A stretch of 64,000 nt of DNA from an uncultured Eubacteriales bacterium (GTDB lineage Bacteria; Bacillota; Clostridia; HGM11514): positions 1 through 64,000 of the forward strand of contig CABUMF010000005.1 in NCBI GenBank assembly GCA_902492655.1, read 5' to 3'. Both the position numbers and the translations under genes were made by a program. How positions within the stretch are numbered: position 1 is the first letter of the stretch; each line of letters begins with the position of its first letter. Positions 42,543 through 51,385 of the stretch are shown here, in pieces. Under the pieces are notes generated by a model that was not told the DNA's origin, did no database searches, and saw only the letters and a program-made list of their open reading frames with translations.

Positions 42543-42656
42543 TTCGCAACCGCCTTTCACATTAATTTTTATCAAAAATCAAAAAAAGTATTTACTTTTC
42601 ATTAAAAATAGATTATTATATATATGTATCATAAAATTCAAGAGGTAATTATAATA

Positions 42657-44006
42657 ATGAATTCAAAAAACGGCAATATGACGGAAGGCTCGATTATCAA
42701 ACCGATTCTTTCTTTTGTATATCCGGTGCTTTTAACGGCACTTTTCCAAAACTTATATAACGCATTTGATGCAATGATGGTGGGAAAGCTCGCATCGAAC
42801 GGAAAATATGCCCTCGGTGCGGTTGGCTCAATGGGTTCAATGATTGATCTGTTCACAGGGTTTTTCATGGGAATGTCTGCCGGAGCCTGTGTAATAATTG
42901 CCCAGAACTACGGCGCGAAGGACAAAAAAGCCCTGTCCGATTCTGTACATACATCAATAGCGTTGAGCATAATCATAGGCGCAATCGTATCAATACTTGG
43001 TGTATTTCTTTCGCCTTTCGCAATTAAAATTACCAATTCCCCGCCCGAGGTTGCGCCGATTGCCGAAAGCTACCTACGCATCATTTTCCTCGGAATGATA
43101 CCCACAACCGTCTATAATTTCGGCGCGGGAATTCTGAGAGCCGTAGGCGATTCCAAAAGACCTCTTGTTTATCTTGTTATTTCAAGTATATTTAACATTG
43201 TTTTCAACTATATTTTTATTGTGTTCTTTGACATGAGCGCAAACGGCGTGGCAACCGCAACGGTCATTGCGGAAACAGTTTCGGCATTTCTTGTTATTAT
43301 GAGGCTTATACGCACAAACGAGGATTATAAGCTTCATATCAAAAAAATACGCATACACCCCAATGTTGTGAAAAAGACATTCCGCCTCGGGATACCGTCA
43401 GGTCTTCAAGCAACAACCTTCAGTATTTCAAATGTAATAGTCCAGTCGGAGTTCAACTCGTTCGGCGCATCCGTAGTTGCGGCAAGGGCTGCCGTAAGCA
43501 AGTTTGAATCCTTTGCTTGGGCGATAGCGTATTCGTTCGGAATTGCCGCAACAACATTTGCCGGACAAAACAAGGGCGCAATGAAGTTCGACCGCATTAA
43601 AAAAGGAATGTGGGTTTCGCTCCTTTCTGCGGTAATTGCACTTATGACAGCTTCCGCTATTTCAATCCTGTTTTCGGAAAACATTATCGGAATATTCAAT
43701 TCCGACCCCGAGGTTGTATCAATAGGTAAGGATATTATCCTTGTAATGATGTCATGCTATTTCCTTTGCGGCGTAATGGAAACGCTTTCTGGTACCATAA
43801 GAGGGTCCGGCGCACCGCTGTTTCCAATGATTTCATCAATGCTCGGCATTGTGGGAGGAAGACTTGTATGGATTTTTACAATGAAGCACTTTTTCCCAGG
43901 CAATCTCACAATGCTTATGATGGCATACCCTGTTTCATGGACTGTTATTTGCACGGTTTTATTCATGTTCTATAAAAAGGGCCGTAATCACTGGCTGTAT
44001 TTTTAG
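42657..44006 (+). CDS. MATE family efflux transporter
   Basis: A multidrug and toxic compound extrusion antiporter of 449 residues with twelve membrane segments. It begins NMTEGSIIKPILSFVYPVLL, then LYNAFDAMMVGKLAS (typical of the DinF/NorM-like Firmicutes group) and later SGLQATTFSISNVIVQSEFN, FAGQNKGAMKFDRIKKGMW, MSCYFLCGVMETLSGTIRG. The ATG at 42657 is chosen since AGAGGTAA lies 9 nt ahead. The substrate is unknown. It is followed after 9 bp by a small membrane protein, likely co-transcribed. Confidence 0.9.
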   Translation: MNSKNGNMTEGSIIKPILSFVYPVLLTALFQNLYNAFDAMMVGKLASNGKYALGAVGSMGSMIDLFTGFFMGMSAGACVIIAQNYGAKDKKALSDSVHTSIALSIIIGAIVSILGVFLSPFAIKITNSPPEVAPIAESYLRIIFLGMIPTTVYNFGAGILRAVGDSKRPLVYLVISSIFNIVFNYIFIVFFDMSANGVATATVIAETVSAFLVIMRLIRTNEDYKLHIKKIRIHPNVVKKTFRLGIPSGLQATTFSISNVIVQSEFNSFGASVVAARAAVSKFESFAWAIAYSFGIAATTFAGQNKGAMKFDRIKKGMWVSLLSAVIALMTASAISILFSENIIGIFNSDPEVVSIGKDIILVMMSCYFLCGVMETLSGTIRGSGAPLFPMISSMLGIVGGRLVWIFTMKHFFPGNLTMLMMAYPVSWTVICTVLFMFYKKGRNHWLYF

Positions 44007-44015
44007 GAGGAAATT

Positions 44016-44627
44016 ATGAGCTCAAGCAATATTTTTGAACTTAGGAAAAATTGTCATCTCATACTGATGATAACATCACCGCTGTACATAATACTGTCAT
44101 TTATTCCTTCGCTTGACAGATACTTTTTCGTGTTCCAGCTGATTCTTTTCGTGCAGGCTCTTACGCTTATAGCGCAGGCGATTGCAGGCTTTGTCAGGCT
44201 CAGAGAACCGAGGGAGCTGCTTAGAGTATTCCTCGCGCTGTTCATTTCGATTGCCTCGCTTTGCGTCGGCGGAATAAGCAACGCAGTATTGATTAACAAT
44301 ATCCCGGCATGGCTTTATATTTACTACTTTGCCGGATATTTACCGGCATTTGTTGTCATTATGATGATGAGTCGTGTGTATTCTTACAAAAAGCCTGTCA
44401 AAACAACCGTTAACATTCTTGCGGTTTTAGGTATTATTTGTTGCTTTGAATACTTTTTTACAGTGGCAAGCTATAATAAATATATCGAATCCGTCCCCGC
44501 ATTCATAATCGAAAATTTTACTATACTGAATATAGCTGCGGTGGAGATTATTTCCCAGATTTGCATTTTGGCGCTGACCGTACCGCTTTTCTGCTCAAGG
44601 GATAAAAACAGTATATCGGAATACTGA
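44016..44627 (+). CDS. hypothetical integral membrane protein
   Basis: I do not recognise this 203-residue protein. It has about six hydrophobic segments (roughly 17-33, 41-59, 73-95, 101-122, 135-155 and 172-194), a short charged N-terminus (MSSSNIFELRKNCH) and a charged tail (SRDKNSISEY). RLREPRELLRVFLALF forms a basic cytoplasmic loop. AGGAGG lies just before the ATG, and the gene follows the MATE gene at 9 bp, so the two probably work under one promoter. It ends 4 bp before the convergent AraC gene, with no evident terminator between. Confidence 0.7.
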   Translation: MSSSNIFELRKNCHLILMITSPLYIILSFIPSLDRYFFVFQLILFVQALTLIAQAIAGFVRLREPRELLRVFLALFISIASLCVGGISNAVLINNIPAWLYIYYFAGYLPAFVVIMMMSRVYSYKKPVKTTVNILAVLGIICCFEYFFTVASYNKYIESVPAFIIENFTILNIAAVEIISQICILALTVPLFCSRDKNSISEY

Positions 44628-44631
44628 TTAA

Positions 44632-45447
44632 TTACGGTTCCTTGAACATTTTCGGCGATTTTCCCATATATCTTTTGAAGGCAAAGCTGAAATAGTTTTG
44701 ATCTTCAAAGCCAAGTCTGTAAGCAGTTTCCTTGACGCTCATGCCCGTGCGGAGATATTCCTCCGCGCGGCGCATTTTCATGGAGTTAAAATAAGTCATA
44801 ACACCCATTCCCGCATATTTTGAAAAAACCTTTTTTATCTTGGGACAGCTCATTTGGCACAGCATTGCAACCTCGTCAAGGCTCAAAGTCTCCCCTATGT
44901 GATTTTCAAGTACCGTAATTATCTTTGAATAGTCCTCCGCTGTTTTCGACTGCGGCTCAACATCGGAGCTGTTTTGTATAAGCTTCATCAAAAAATATTC
45001 GAGCTTATTGACAAAAACCGACTGTTCGTACCTTTTCTTAGGCTTAACCGACTTCGGAGACTTATCACTAAATGTAAAAATGTGCTTTTTTTCCGCATCA
45101 AGCCTCATAATTTCATTTATTCCGTCCCTCATGTCGAACACAAAAGAATCCTCGGGCATATCAATAAAGCCGTCAAAGGAGAAAATGATTACAGAGGTTT
45201 TTTCTTCTCCCGACGCCCATATCTTATGAAAAACATTCGGTCTGTGAATAACCGCCTGCCCGCACCTTAAAACAAGCGCATTGCTGTCGGATGTAATTCC
45301 GGCCTGACCGTCGATTACACACACAACCTCATAAAAATCATGAGCCTCCCCGTCAAAATAGAAGCCCTTCCCGTAGGTTTCGGAAAAAAAGGTATAAATC
45401 CCTCGTATCTCCACACTTTTACCAACTTCAAATCTTTCGTATTTCAT
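44632..45447 (-). CDS. AraC family transcriptional regulator
   Basis: A 271-residue activator-type regulator. The N-terminal half is a cupin sensor (YFDGEAHDFYEVVCVIDGQA, HRPNVFHKIWASG); the C-terminal 100 residues hold two helix-turn-helix motifs (LDEVAMLCQMSCPKIKKVF and the signature MSVKETAYRLGFEDQNYFSF, then FKRYMGKSPKMF). It is divergent from the hexosamine operon across a 106-bp gap containing a 21-bp-spaced direct repeat, so it probably senses a sugar released from amino-sugar glycans and activates that operon. Confidence 0.92.
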   Translation of the reverse strand: MKYERFEVGKSVEIRGIYTFFSETYGKGFYFDGEAHDFYEVVCVIDGQAGITSDSNALVLRCGQAVIHRPNVFHKIWASGEEKTSVIIFSFDGFIDMPEDSFVFDMRDGINEIMRLDAEKKHIFTFSDKSPKSVKPKKRYEQSVFVNKLEYFLMKLIQNSSDVEPQSKTAEDYSKIITVLENHIGETLSLDEVAMLCQMSCPKIKKVFSKYAGMGVMTYFNSMKMRRAEEYLRTGMSVKETAYRLGFEDQNYFSFAFKRYMGKSPKMFKEP

Positions 45448-45455
45448 ACCACACC

Positions 45456-45491
45456 ATATCCGATTTCAAATAAAATATATCCGAATTTCAA
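45456..45491 (+). promoter_or_regulatory. 21-bp-spaced direct repeat, candidate AraC-type binding site
   Basis: ATATCCGATTTCAAATA starting at 45456 and ATATCCGAATTTCAATATA starting at 45477 are direct repeats offset by 21 bp, two helical turns, the classical arrangement of AraC half-sites. The pair abuts a poor -35 (TATACA, 45492-45497) that lies 17 bp from a perfect TATAAT (45515-45520). A promoter that needs an activator would look like this. Confidence 0.6.
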
Positions 45492-45553
45492 TATACACCC
45501 GATATAAGATAAATTATAATATATATATACTGTTTTGTCAATAGGGGATTGGT

Positions 45554-46612
45554 ATGAAAAACATTTTGGATAATTTCGATATTTACAGTGACATTCCGCT
45601 TTACGGAGACGGGCACATTAACAGGACATACAAGTGTCCCTCCTTCATTCTGCAGAAAATCAATACGGGCATTTTTGAAAACCCCGAAAAACTTATGGAG
45701 AACATTGATAAGGTCACATCTCATATCAGAAAAAAAGCTGAAATGCTTAATAAAAATCCCGAACGTTTGACTCTTACTGTAGTTAAAACAATTGACGGCA
45801 AGCTGTTTTACCGTGATGAGCGCAGCGACTGCTGGCGAGTATATAAATTTATTGAGAACGCTGCTACCTACAGCAAATGCGAAAATCCGCTTCAGATGTA
45901 CAATGCGGCAAAGGCATTCGGGCAGTTCCAGAATATGCTTTCGGACTTCCCTGCCGAATCGCTTTTTGAAACAATTAAGGATTTTCATAATACCGCAAAG
46001 CGTTATGAGCAGTTTGAAACGGCGGTTTCAGAAAACAAGGCAGGAAGATTGGGCCTTGTAACGGACGAAATTGAATTTGTCAGACAAAGAAAGAATATTG
46101 TCAATGTGATTACGGACGGAATTAAAAACAAAACCATACCCGTTCGCGTAACGCATAACGATACAAAGCTCAACAATGTTATGCTTGACGATAAGACAGG
46201 TGAAGGGGTTTGCGTAATTGACCTTGACACCGTTATGCCCGGTTCGTTTTTATACGATTTCGGCGACTCATTGAGGTTTGGTGCTTCAACAGCTGACGAG
46301 GACGAAAAGGACTTGTCGAAGGTATGGTTTGACCTTGATATATTCAGAAGCTTTACTAAAGGCTATCTTGAGGAAGCCAAGGATGCTCTTTGCGCAGAGG
46401 AAATAAGGCTATTACCCTTTTCCGTTAAGCTTATGACGCTTGAGTGCGGAATGAGATTTTTGGCGGATTACTTAAACGGAGATACATATTTTGCAACCCA
46501 CCGAGAGGGGCAAAATCTCGACCGTGCAAGAACGCAGTTCAAGCTGGTTTGGGATATTGAGCAAAAAGAAGACGAAATGAAAAAGATTGTGGAGGAACTG
46601 TTATGCGATTAA
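45554..46612 (+). CDS. nahK: N-acetylhexosamine 1-kinase-like phosphotransferase
   Basis: An aminoglycoside-phosphotransferase-fold kinase of 352 residues resembling NahK, which makes N-acetylhexosamine 1-phosphate from GlcNAc or GalNAc and ATP. Marks are GDGHINRTYKCPSFILQKIN at residues 18-37, the catalytic loop RVTHNDTKLNNVMLDD (HND at 201-203) and CVIDLDTVMPGSFLYDFGDS (metal-binding DLDT at 223-226). GHINxTY and the closing LTLECGMRFLADYLNGD are common in NahK. It overlaps the following NagB-ROK gene by 10 bp, which supports amino-sugar salvage. The exact sugar is not certain. Confidence 0.8.
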   Translation: MKNILDNFDIYSDIPLYGDGHINRTYKCPSFILQKINTGIFENPEKLMENIDKVTSHIRKKAEMLNKNPERLTLTVVKTIDGKLFYRDERSDCWRVYKFIENAATYSKCENPLQMYNAAKAFGQFQNMLSDFPAESLFETIKDFHNTAKRYEQFETAVSENKAGRLGLVTDEIEFVRQRKNIVNVITDGIKNKTIPVRVTHNDTKLNNVMLDDKTGEGVCVIDLDTVMPGSFLYDFGDSLRFGASTADEDEKDLSKVWFDLDIFRSFTKGYLEEAKDALCAEEIRLLPFSVKLMTLECGMRFLADYLNGDTYFATHREGQNLDRARTQFKLVWDIEQKEDEMKKIVEELLCD

Positions 46613-48201
46613 TACTTTGTGAAAACTATGAAGAAATGTCAAATCAAGCCGCAAAGATAGTTGCCAGCCAGATTACTTTGAAGCCGGACAGCATTCTCGG
46701 TCTTGCAACAGGTTCAACTCCTATCGGTCTTTATGACAATCTTATTGAAATGAACAAGAAGGGCGAGATTGATTTTTCCGAAATCACAAGCTTCAATCTT
46801 GACGAATACTACCCCATAAAAAGGGATAACGATCAGAGCTATTACTATTTCATGAACGAGCATCTGTTCTCCCATGTAAATATTGATAAGGCTAAAACGT
46901 ATATTCCCAATGGCGAAGCTACCGATCCGGAGGCTGAATGCAAGGAATATGAAGCCAAGATAAAAAAAGCCGGCGGTGTTGACCTGCAAATTCTCGGGAT
47001 AGGTCAGAACGGTCATATTGGGTTTAACGAGCCCGGCGCACAGCTTTTCTCGAAAACTCACCTTACCGGTCTTACAAGAAACACAATCGAAGCAAATTCG
47101 AGGTTTTTTGACTCGGCTGACGATGTTCCCAAGCACGCACTCACAATGGGTATTTCGACTATACTCAAGTCAAAGAAGATAATCCTTCTTGCAAGCGGCG
47201 CAAGCAAGAGCAGAGTGGTAAACGCTCTTCTTAACGAGGATATTGATACTTCAATCCCCGCAACAATGCTTAAGGTTCATCCCGATGTTATTCTTATTTG
47301 CGATAAGGAAGCGTTGAGCGGTTCCCGCCTCGGTGTTGACATCGGAGGAAGTGCGGTTAAATTTGCGGTTGTTGAAGGTTCCACCGTTACATATAAAAGC
47401 TCTATCCCCACAAACCATAACTCAACCGAGGAGTTTATAAAGGATATTGCGAACGAATGTCTGAGAATAAAAAAAGAACATAAGTATAATACGATCGGCG
47501 TGGGAACACCCGGACTCATTCAGGACGGAATTGTTACGGCGGTAAATCTTCCGCTTAAAGGGGTTAACCTTGCAGATGAGCTTAAAAAATTGGTTTCCGT
47601 TCCGGTTACTATTGATAACGATGCAAACTGTGCCGCACTGGGAGAATTTGAATTCGGTGTCGGCAAGGAAATGGATAACATAATTATGGTTACTCTCGGA
47701 ACGGGAGTAGGCGGCGGAATAATAATTGACGGCAGAATTTGTCACGGTAAATACAGCGCAGGCGAAATCGGTCATATGATTGTTCAGGCTGACGGCGGAA
47801 TACCTTGTTCCTGCGGTCAGACAGGCTGCTTTGAAAAGTATGCTTCCGTTACGGCTCTTTGCGAAGCTGCAGAAAAAGCGGCTAAGGAGAATACGGAAAG
47901 CGAGCTTTATAAAATTTATGCAGCCAACGGAAAGCTCAACGGAAAGCTTATATTTGAAGCTCTTGACAAAAATTGTCCCGTTGCAAATGCGGTATTCGAT
48001 AAATATGTGGATTGGATTGTAGTAGGCGTTAAGAGCCTCATTCAGATATTCGGGCCGGATGCAATTATTTTTGCCGGCGGTATAACCGAGGGTGGAAACA
48101 GACTTGTGGATGCTGTAAAGGCAAAGATTGACACGCCCGTGGCGATTGAAACATCCAAGCTTCAGAATGATGCAGGCGCACTCGGCGCCGCAATGCTTTA
48201 A
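46603..48201 (+). CDS. fused glucosamine-6-phosphate deaminase (NagB) and ROK-family sugar kinase
   Basis: A 532-residue bifunctional enzyme. Residues 1-241 are NagB (glucosamine-6-P to fructose-6-P plus ammonia): LATGSTPIGLYDNLI, FNLDEYYPI (66-70 LDEYY), GIGQNGHIGFNEPG with catalytic H138. Residues 242-532 are a ROK kinase: LGVDIGGSAVKFAVV (ATP site, 246-254), IDNDANCAALGEF (catalytic Asp, 338-340), LGTGVGGGI (365-373) and the zinc motif CSCGQTGC (402-409). The linker is only a few residues. A fused GlcNAc/glucosamine kinase and deaminase would channel amino sugar into glycolysis, but a separate deacetylase (NagA) would be needed for GlcNAc and is not in the window. There is no stop or frameshift in the join. 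Confidence 0.9.
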   Translation: MRLILCENYEEMSNQAAKIVASQITLKPDSILGLATGSTPIGLYDNLIEMNKKGEIDFSEITSFNLDEYYPIKRDNDQSYYYFMNEHLFSHVNIDKAKTYIPNGEATDPEAECKEYEAKIKKAGGVDLQILGIGQNGHIGFNEPGAQLFSKTHLTGLTRNTIEANSRFFDSADDVPKHALTMGISTILKSKKIILLASGASKSRVVNALLNEDIDTSIPATMLKVHPDVILICDKEALSGSRLGVDIGGSAVKFAVVEGSTVTYKSSIPTNHNSTEEFIKDIANECLRIKKEHKYNTIGVGTPGLIQDGIVTAVNLPLKGVNLADELKKLVSVPVTIDNDANCAALGEFEFGVGKEMDNIIMVTLGTGVGGGIIIDGRICHGKYSAGEIGHMIVQADGGIPCSCGQTGCFEKYASVTALCEAAEKAAKENTESELYKIYAANGKLNGKLIFEALDKNCPVANAVFDKYVDWIVVGVKSLIQIFGPDAIIFAGGITEGGNRLVDAVKAKIDTPVAIETSKLQNDAGALGAAML

Positions 48202-48227
48202 TTATTGCCCACACAAAATTCCATATA

Positions 48228-48274
48228 GAAAACAGGAGGGGTTCTCACACACACGCCCTTCCTGTTTTCCTTTT
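48228..48274. terminator. bidirectional terminator between NagB-ROK and phosphoesterase genes
   Basis: GAAAACAGGA pairs with TCCTGTTTTC, extended by GGGG/CCC with a mismatch, around a loop of about 14 nt; CCTTTT follows on the plus strand. Both flanking operons end here. Confidence 0.7.
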
Positions 48275-48277
48275 AAA

Positions 48278-49372
48278 CTATTCTATATCAATCACATTGA
48301 ATTCCGATTTGGAGCCGGTTCTGAACATCAGAGCCCAATCTGCAATCCCGGAGCTGACGATAAAATCTGTATTGTTTATCCTTTTATGCCCGTATATAAA
48401 ATCGTTTATTTCGAAAAATTTGTCAATGAACATTATCGGGAACATCTGACCTCCGTGGGTATGCCCCGAAAGCACAAGGTCGGCGGCACTTTCGGATTCA
48501 TTTTCGTAATCTGCGGGCTGGTGATCCATTACAATAATATACTTTTCACTGTCAAGACCTTCAAGCAGCTTATCGGCACTCAATCTACCGTTGCCCAAAA
48601 GATTTTCAGATACATCCTTCCTTCCGACAATGTAAAATCTATCGTCCAAAAGAACTGCCTCGTCCTCCAAAACGGTAACACCGTTCTTTTCAAGCTCATT
48701 GACCAAATCGTCTTTACCGTATCCCCTTCTTTCGCTGCTGTAATAACCCTTATCATGGTTTCCGAAGGAAAAATACACTCCGAATTCGGTCTTTGCACGC
48801 CCTAAGGATTTGCAGGCGTCAATCATATCCTTTTTTGAGGTGTCATCATCAACGAAATCGCCCGTAATGAGGATAACATCCGGATTTAACTCATTCATTC
48901 TCTCGATATATTCCGAAAGCTCCTCTCCTGAAAATGTCGTCCCGATATGCGAATCGGCAAACTGAATAACTCTTAAGCTTCCGACATTCTTGTCGGTGGA
49001 AAGCTCATAATTTGTCTGCCAAACTCCGTGAAGCATGAACCATGCCACAATAAGATACAAAACCGCCAATGAAGTGGGCAAAGCAGCTTTAAAAGCTTTG
49101 GAAGGTATTTTATCAAAAAGCTTAGCGACGATAAAAAATATAAGATCGCATACCAGTCCGAAAAATGCAAAATGAAAGATAACCGTTATCGCATTTACCG
49201 TATCCCACAGCAAAACGAGAACGACAAAGAATGCAACAACAATACCCAAGCCTACGAAAAAGCTTTTTGCCCTTCGTTCATAAGAAAAAACGCCGGTCAA
49301 ACGCCAAGCAAGATATATAAAGCAAAACACCGCAAGCAAAAGAGCCGCAAGAATAATTACACTCCAAAGCAA
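48278..49372 (-). CDS. membrane-anchored metallophosphoesterase (YkuE-like)
   Basis: A calcineurin-like phosphoesterase whose catalytic domain faces outward after about four N-terminal membrane segments. Motifs are RVIQFADSHIGTTFSGEEL (D-x-H), DVILITGDFVDDD (GD), FSFGNHDKGYYSS (GNHD), IIVMDHQPADYENE and VLSGHTHGGQMF (GHTHGG), which together bind two metals. The start is set at the TTG at 49372 (364 residues), because GGGGGGAA lies 6 nt before it and a terminator hairpin occupies the region of the longer ORF. Related proteins act on lipid or cell-wall phosphates; the substrate here is unknown. Confidence 0.85.
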   Translation of the reverse strand: MLWSVIILAALLLAVFCFIYLAWRLTGVFSYERRAKSFFVGLGIVVAFFVVLVLLWDTVNAITVIFHFAFFGLVCDLIFFIVAKLFDKIPSKAFKAALPTSLAVLYLIVAWFMLHGVWQTNYELSTDKNVGSLRVIQFADSHIGTTFSGEELSEYIERMNELNPDVILITGDFVDDDTSKKDMIDACKSLGRAKTEFGVYFSFGNHDKGYYSSERRGYGKDDLVNELEKNGVTVLEDEAVLLDDRFYIVGRKDVSENLLGNGRLSADKLLEGLDSEKYIIVMDHQPADYENESESAADLVLSGHTHGGQMFPIMFIDKFFEINDFIYGHKRINNTDFIVSSGIADWALMFRTGSKSEFNVIDIE

Positions 49373-49391
49373 ATATGCTTCCCCCCAAACT

Positions 49392-49418
49392 AAAAAGAGG
49401 GGCAGATTGCTCCGCCCC
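49392..49418 (-). terminator. hairpin terminator between lipoprotein and phosphoesterase genes
   Basis: On the minus strand GGGGCGGA pairs with TCTGCCCC around a GCAA tetraloop, followed by TCTTTTT. It lies 6 bp after the lipoprotein stop, so the phosphoesterase gene is reached only by readthrough or by its own unseen promoter. Confidence 0.7.
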
Positions 49419-49424
49419 AATAAC

Positions 49425-50099
49425 CTATTTTTCCAAAGTAAAAATCATACCGTCATAGTTGATTGTGCCTTTTTCGGCATCGTACTCACAGGAAACAGTT
49501 TCTTCACCGCTGTCAAAAACCAGAAGGTTATCCGAAAGCGAAACCTTTCCCGACTCATCAAACGTATCATCATCGAGCTTTGTTTTACCGGTTAATTTAT
49601 ATCCGCCGCGGTCTATAACTATTTCGGCATCAAGCGCCTCATTTGAATACTTGTAGGTTCCGAACACCGATTCGTCCAAGGAATTTGCGTTTTTGCTTTC
49701 CGCCGTACTTCCGTCAGGCTTTAAGGATTTTATAAATTCACTTGAATGAACCCAGGTTGTATCCATTTCCTCGCTGTAAAGGGTTTTTTCATCGGGATCG
49801 TATTTTAATGTTTTTGTACCGTTCTTTTTACCGTTAAGGGTTACAATGTTGTCTTTGACTGTAAATCTTCCTTCGTCCTCCTCGACATCTTCCCCGAAAT
49901 GGGTGATTTCGTAATCAAATTCCATATCTTGAATATCAAAATCTATTTCGGAATAAAAATCCTCCATTCCGTAAGCCGCTTCGCAGTAATATTCTCCGCC
50001 GAAGCCTTGGGGAATAGCGGAACTCTCTCCCCTTCTGCCGCATCCAAAAAATGATACGCACATTAAAAAACTTAAAACCAAAGATACAATTCTTCTCAT
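49425..50099 (-). CDS. lipoprotein of unknown function
   Basis: A 224-residue exported lipoprotein: signal MRRIVSLVLSFLMCVSFFGC with the lipobox ending at the cysteine at residue 20. Two similar halves appear, each a small beta-rich unit with a short hydrophobic-acidic rhythm (DNIVTLNGKKNGTKTLKYDP and DNLLVFDSGEETVSCEYDAE), reminiscent of lipocalin-like DUF5640-type domains. No catalytic motif is visible. It follows the next lipoprotein gene by 2 bp and both belong to the RNase J operon. Confidence 0.7.
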   Translation of the reverse strand: MRRIVSLVLSFLMCVSFFGCGRRGESSAIPQGFGGEYYCEAAYGMEDFYSEIDFDIQDMEFDYEITHFGEDVEEDEGRFTVKDNIVTLNGKKNGTKTLKYDPDEKTLYSEEMDTTWVHSSEFIKSLKPDGSTAESKNANSLDESVFGTYKYSNEALDAEIVIDRGGYKLTGKTKLDDDTFDESGKVSLSDNLLVFDSGEETVSCEYDAEKGTINYDGMIFTLEK

Positions 50100-50101
50100 A
50101 A

Positions 50102-50719
50102 TTATTCCTCCGTTATACTTTGTTTATATACTCTGCCATCAACCGTATCCATTAATACATTCGCATTTGATGCATAAATGAATTTATAATTCTTATCGGC
50201 GAGCTCAAGCTCAACCGTATTACCACTGACCTTTACCGTTCCTTCTTCCTCGGCGGTAGCCTCCTCGCCGTTTGCATTTATCGAATGGGCAAAAATACTG
50301 CAATAATCACCGTCAATCGTCAGAACGCAATTTTCCGAACCGATATCATAAGCATACACGCCGTCGGGCATTTGATTTTTAACCTTTTGCTTTTCGTAAA
50401 CGGTTTTATTCCCCGAGTCGGCGAGAGTACCCCGATTTTCGTTATACAAAAAGCTGAACCTTTCTCCCTTCAGCATACCTTCCAAAATCTCGATGGTTAA
50501 TTCATCTTTTTCCAAAGTGTATTTTCCGCCGGCCGCCGTGGCGGCGACCTTTCCGTCCTGTTCGTCCAGCACATCAATAAGACAATATCCGTCATCGAGG
50601 ATAATTGCCAGGCTTCTTCCGTCATCCGTCGCCGTATATGTCCCTTCAATGCTGTCGCTGTTTTCACAGCTGCACAAAAGCACAAGCACCGAAATCAAAA
50701 GTAAAACAAATCTTTTCAA
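50102..50719 (-). CDS. lipoprotein of unknown function
   Basis: A 205-residue lipoprotein with signal MKRFVLLLISVLVLLCSC (lipobox L-C-S-C, mature Cys at residue 18). Two repeats of a beta-rich motif can be seen: GTYTATDDGRSLAIILDDGY followed by KYTLEKDELTIEILEGML, and GVYAYDIGSENCVLTIDGDY followed by TVKVSGNTVELELADKNY. The pattern resembles the neighbouring lipoprotein, so they may be related by duplication. The start is a TTG with GAGGTGACC ahead. Function unknown. Confidence 0.7.
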   Translation of the reverse strand: MKRFVLLLISVLVLLCSCENSDSIEGTYTATDDGRSLAIILDDGYCLIDVLDEQDGKVAATAAGGKYTLEKDELTIEILEGMLKGERFSFLYNENRGTLADSGNKTVYEKQKVKNQMPDGVYAYDIGSENCVLTIDGDYCSIFAHSINANGEEATAEEEGTVKVSGNTVELELADKNYKFIYASNANVLMDTVDGRVYKQSITEE

Positions 50720-50735
50720 AAGGTCACCTCATTTT

Positions 50736-51383
50736 TTATAAAATATCCTTCATGGTATCAATCCACGAACGGGCAATAAGCTCATGCCCTGCGGGCGTGG
50801 GATGAATACAGTCCTGCGACCAATGCTCGGCAGGGGCAATATCACGCTGAGCCTTTTCAAAAATATCAAACATAGGCAAAAACCGTGCATTGTATTTTTC
50901 CGCAAGCTTTCTGACAATTTCGCCCCGTTGACGAATGCTTCCGCTCCAGGTTTCCCAATCGTTCCATATATCACAGCCGTTTGTTTCATCCTTCATTTTG
51001 AAAAGGAACGGAGCAATCAATATCATTTTGCAATCCGGTCTTTTTTCACGGACCTCATAAAGCATACGGTCATAAATAAACTCAAACCGTTCCAAATCAG
51101 AACCCCTATTGAGCCTTAATGAAAAGCCCGTATCGTTAATTCCGAAAAGGGCGCTGAAAACATCGAACTCAATATTTAGCGTATCCTCAATCCAGCGTCC
51201 GTATGCATCGGCAATTCTGTCTCCGCTTACGCCTCGGTTAAAAATCTCAATCCCGGGATTGTCGCAAGTAAGCCTTGCGGCAACCAAATTAACATATCCC
51301 ATACCGAGGTCACGGTTTGCGGCGGTAGTATTCTTATTTCTGCCGGCGTCCGTTATCGAATCGCCCTGAAACAAAATCTTCAT
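50736..51383 (-). CDS. SGNH/GDSL-type hydrolase
   Basis: A 215-residue esterase-fold enzyme. Block I is ILFQGDSITDAGRN (catalytic Ser in GDSI), block II VNLVAARLTC and RGVSGDRIADAYGRW (oxyanion Gly), block III FGINDTGFSL (Asn), and block V WSQDCIHPTPAGHELIA (Asp and His). It resembles cytoplasmic SGNH hydrolases that remove acyl groups from sugars or lipids. There is no signal peptide. ATG at 51383, not the upstream GTG, because GAGGTG lies 7 nt before it. It overlaps nothing but follows the RNase J stop at 3 bp, so it is part of that operon. Confidence 0.88.
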   Translation of the reverse strand: MKILFQGDSITDAGRNKNTTAANRDLGMGYVNLVAARLTCDNPGIEIFNRGVSGDRIADAYGRWIEDTLNIEFDVFSALFGINDTGFSLRLNRGSDLERFEFIYDRMLYEVREKRPDCKMILIAPFLFKMKDETNGCDIWNDWETWSGSIRQRGEIVRKLAEKYNARFLPMFDIFEKAQRDIAPAEHWSQDCIHPTPAGHELIARSWIDTMKDIL

Positions 51384-51385
51384 AA

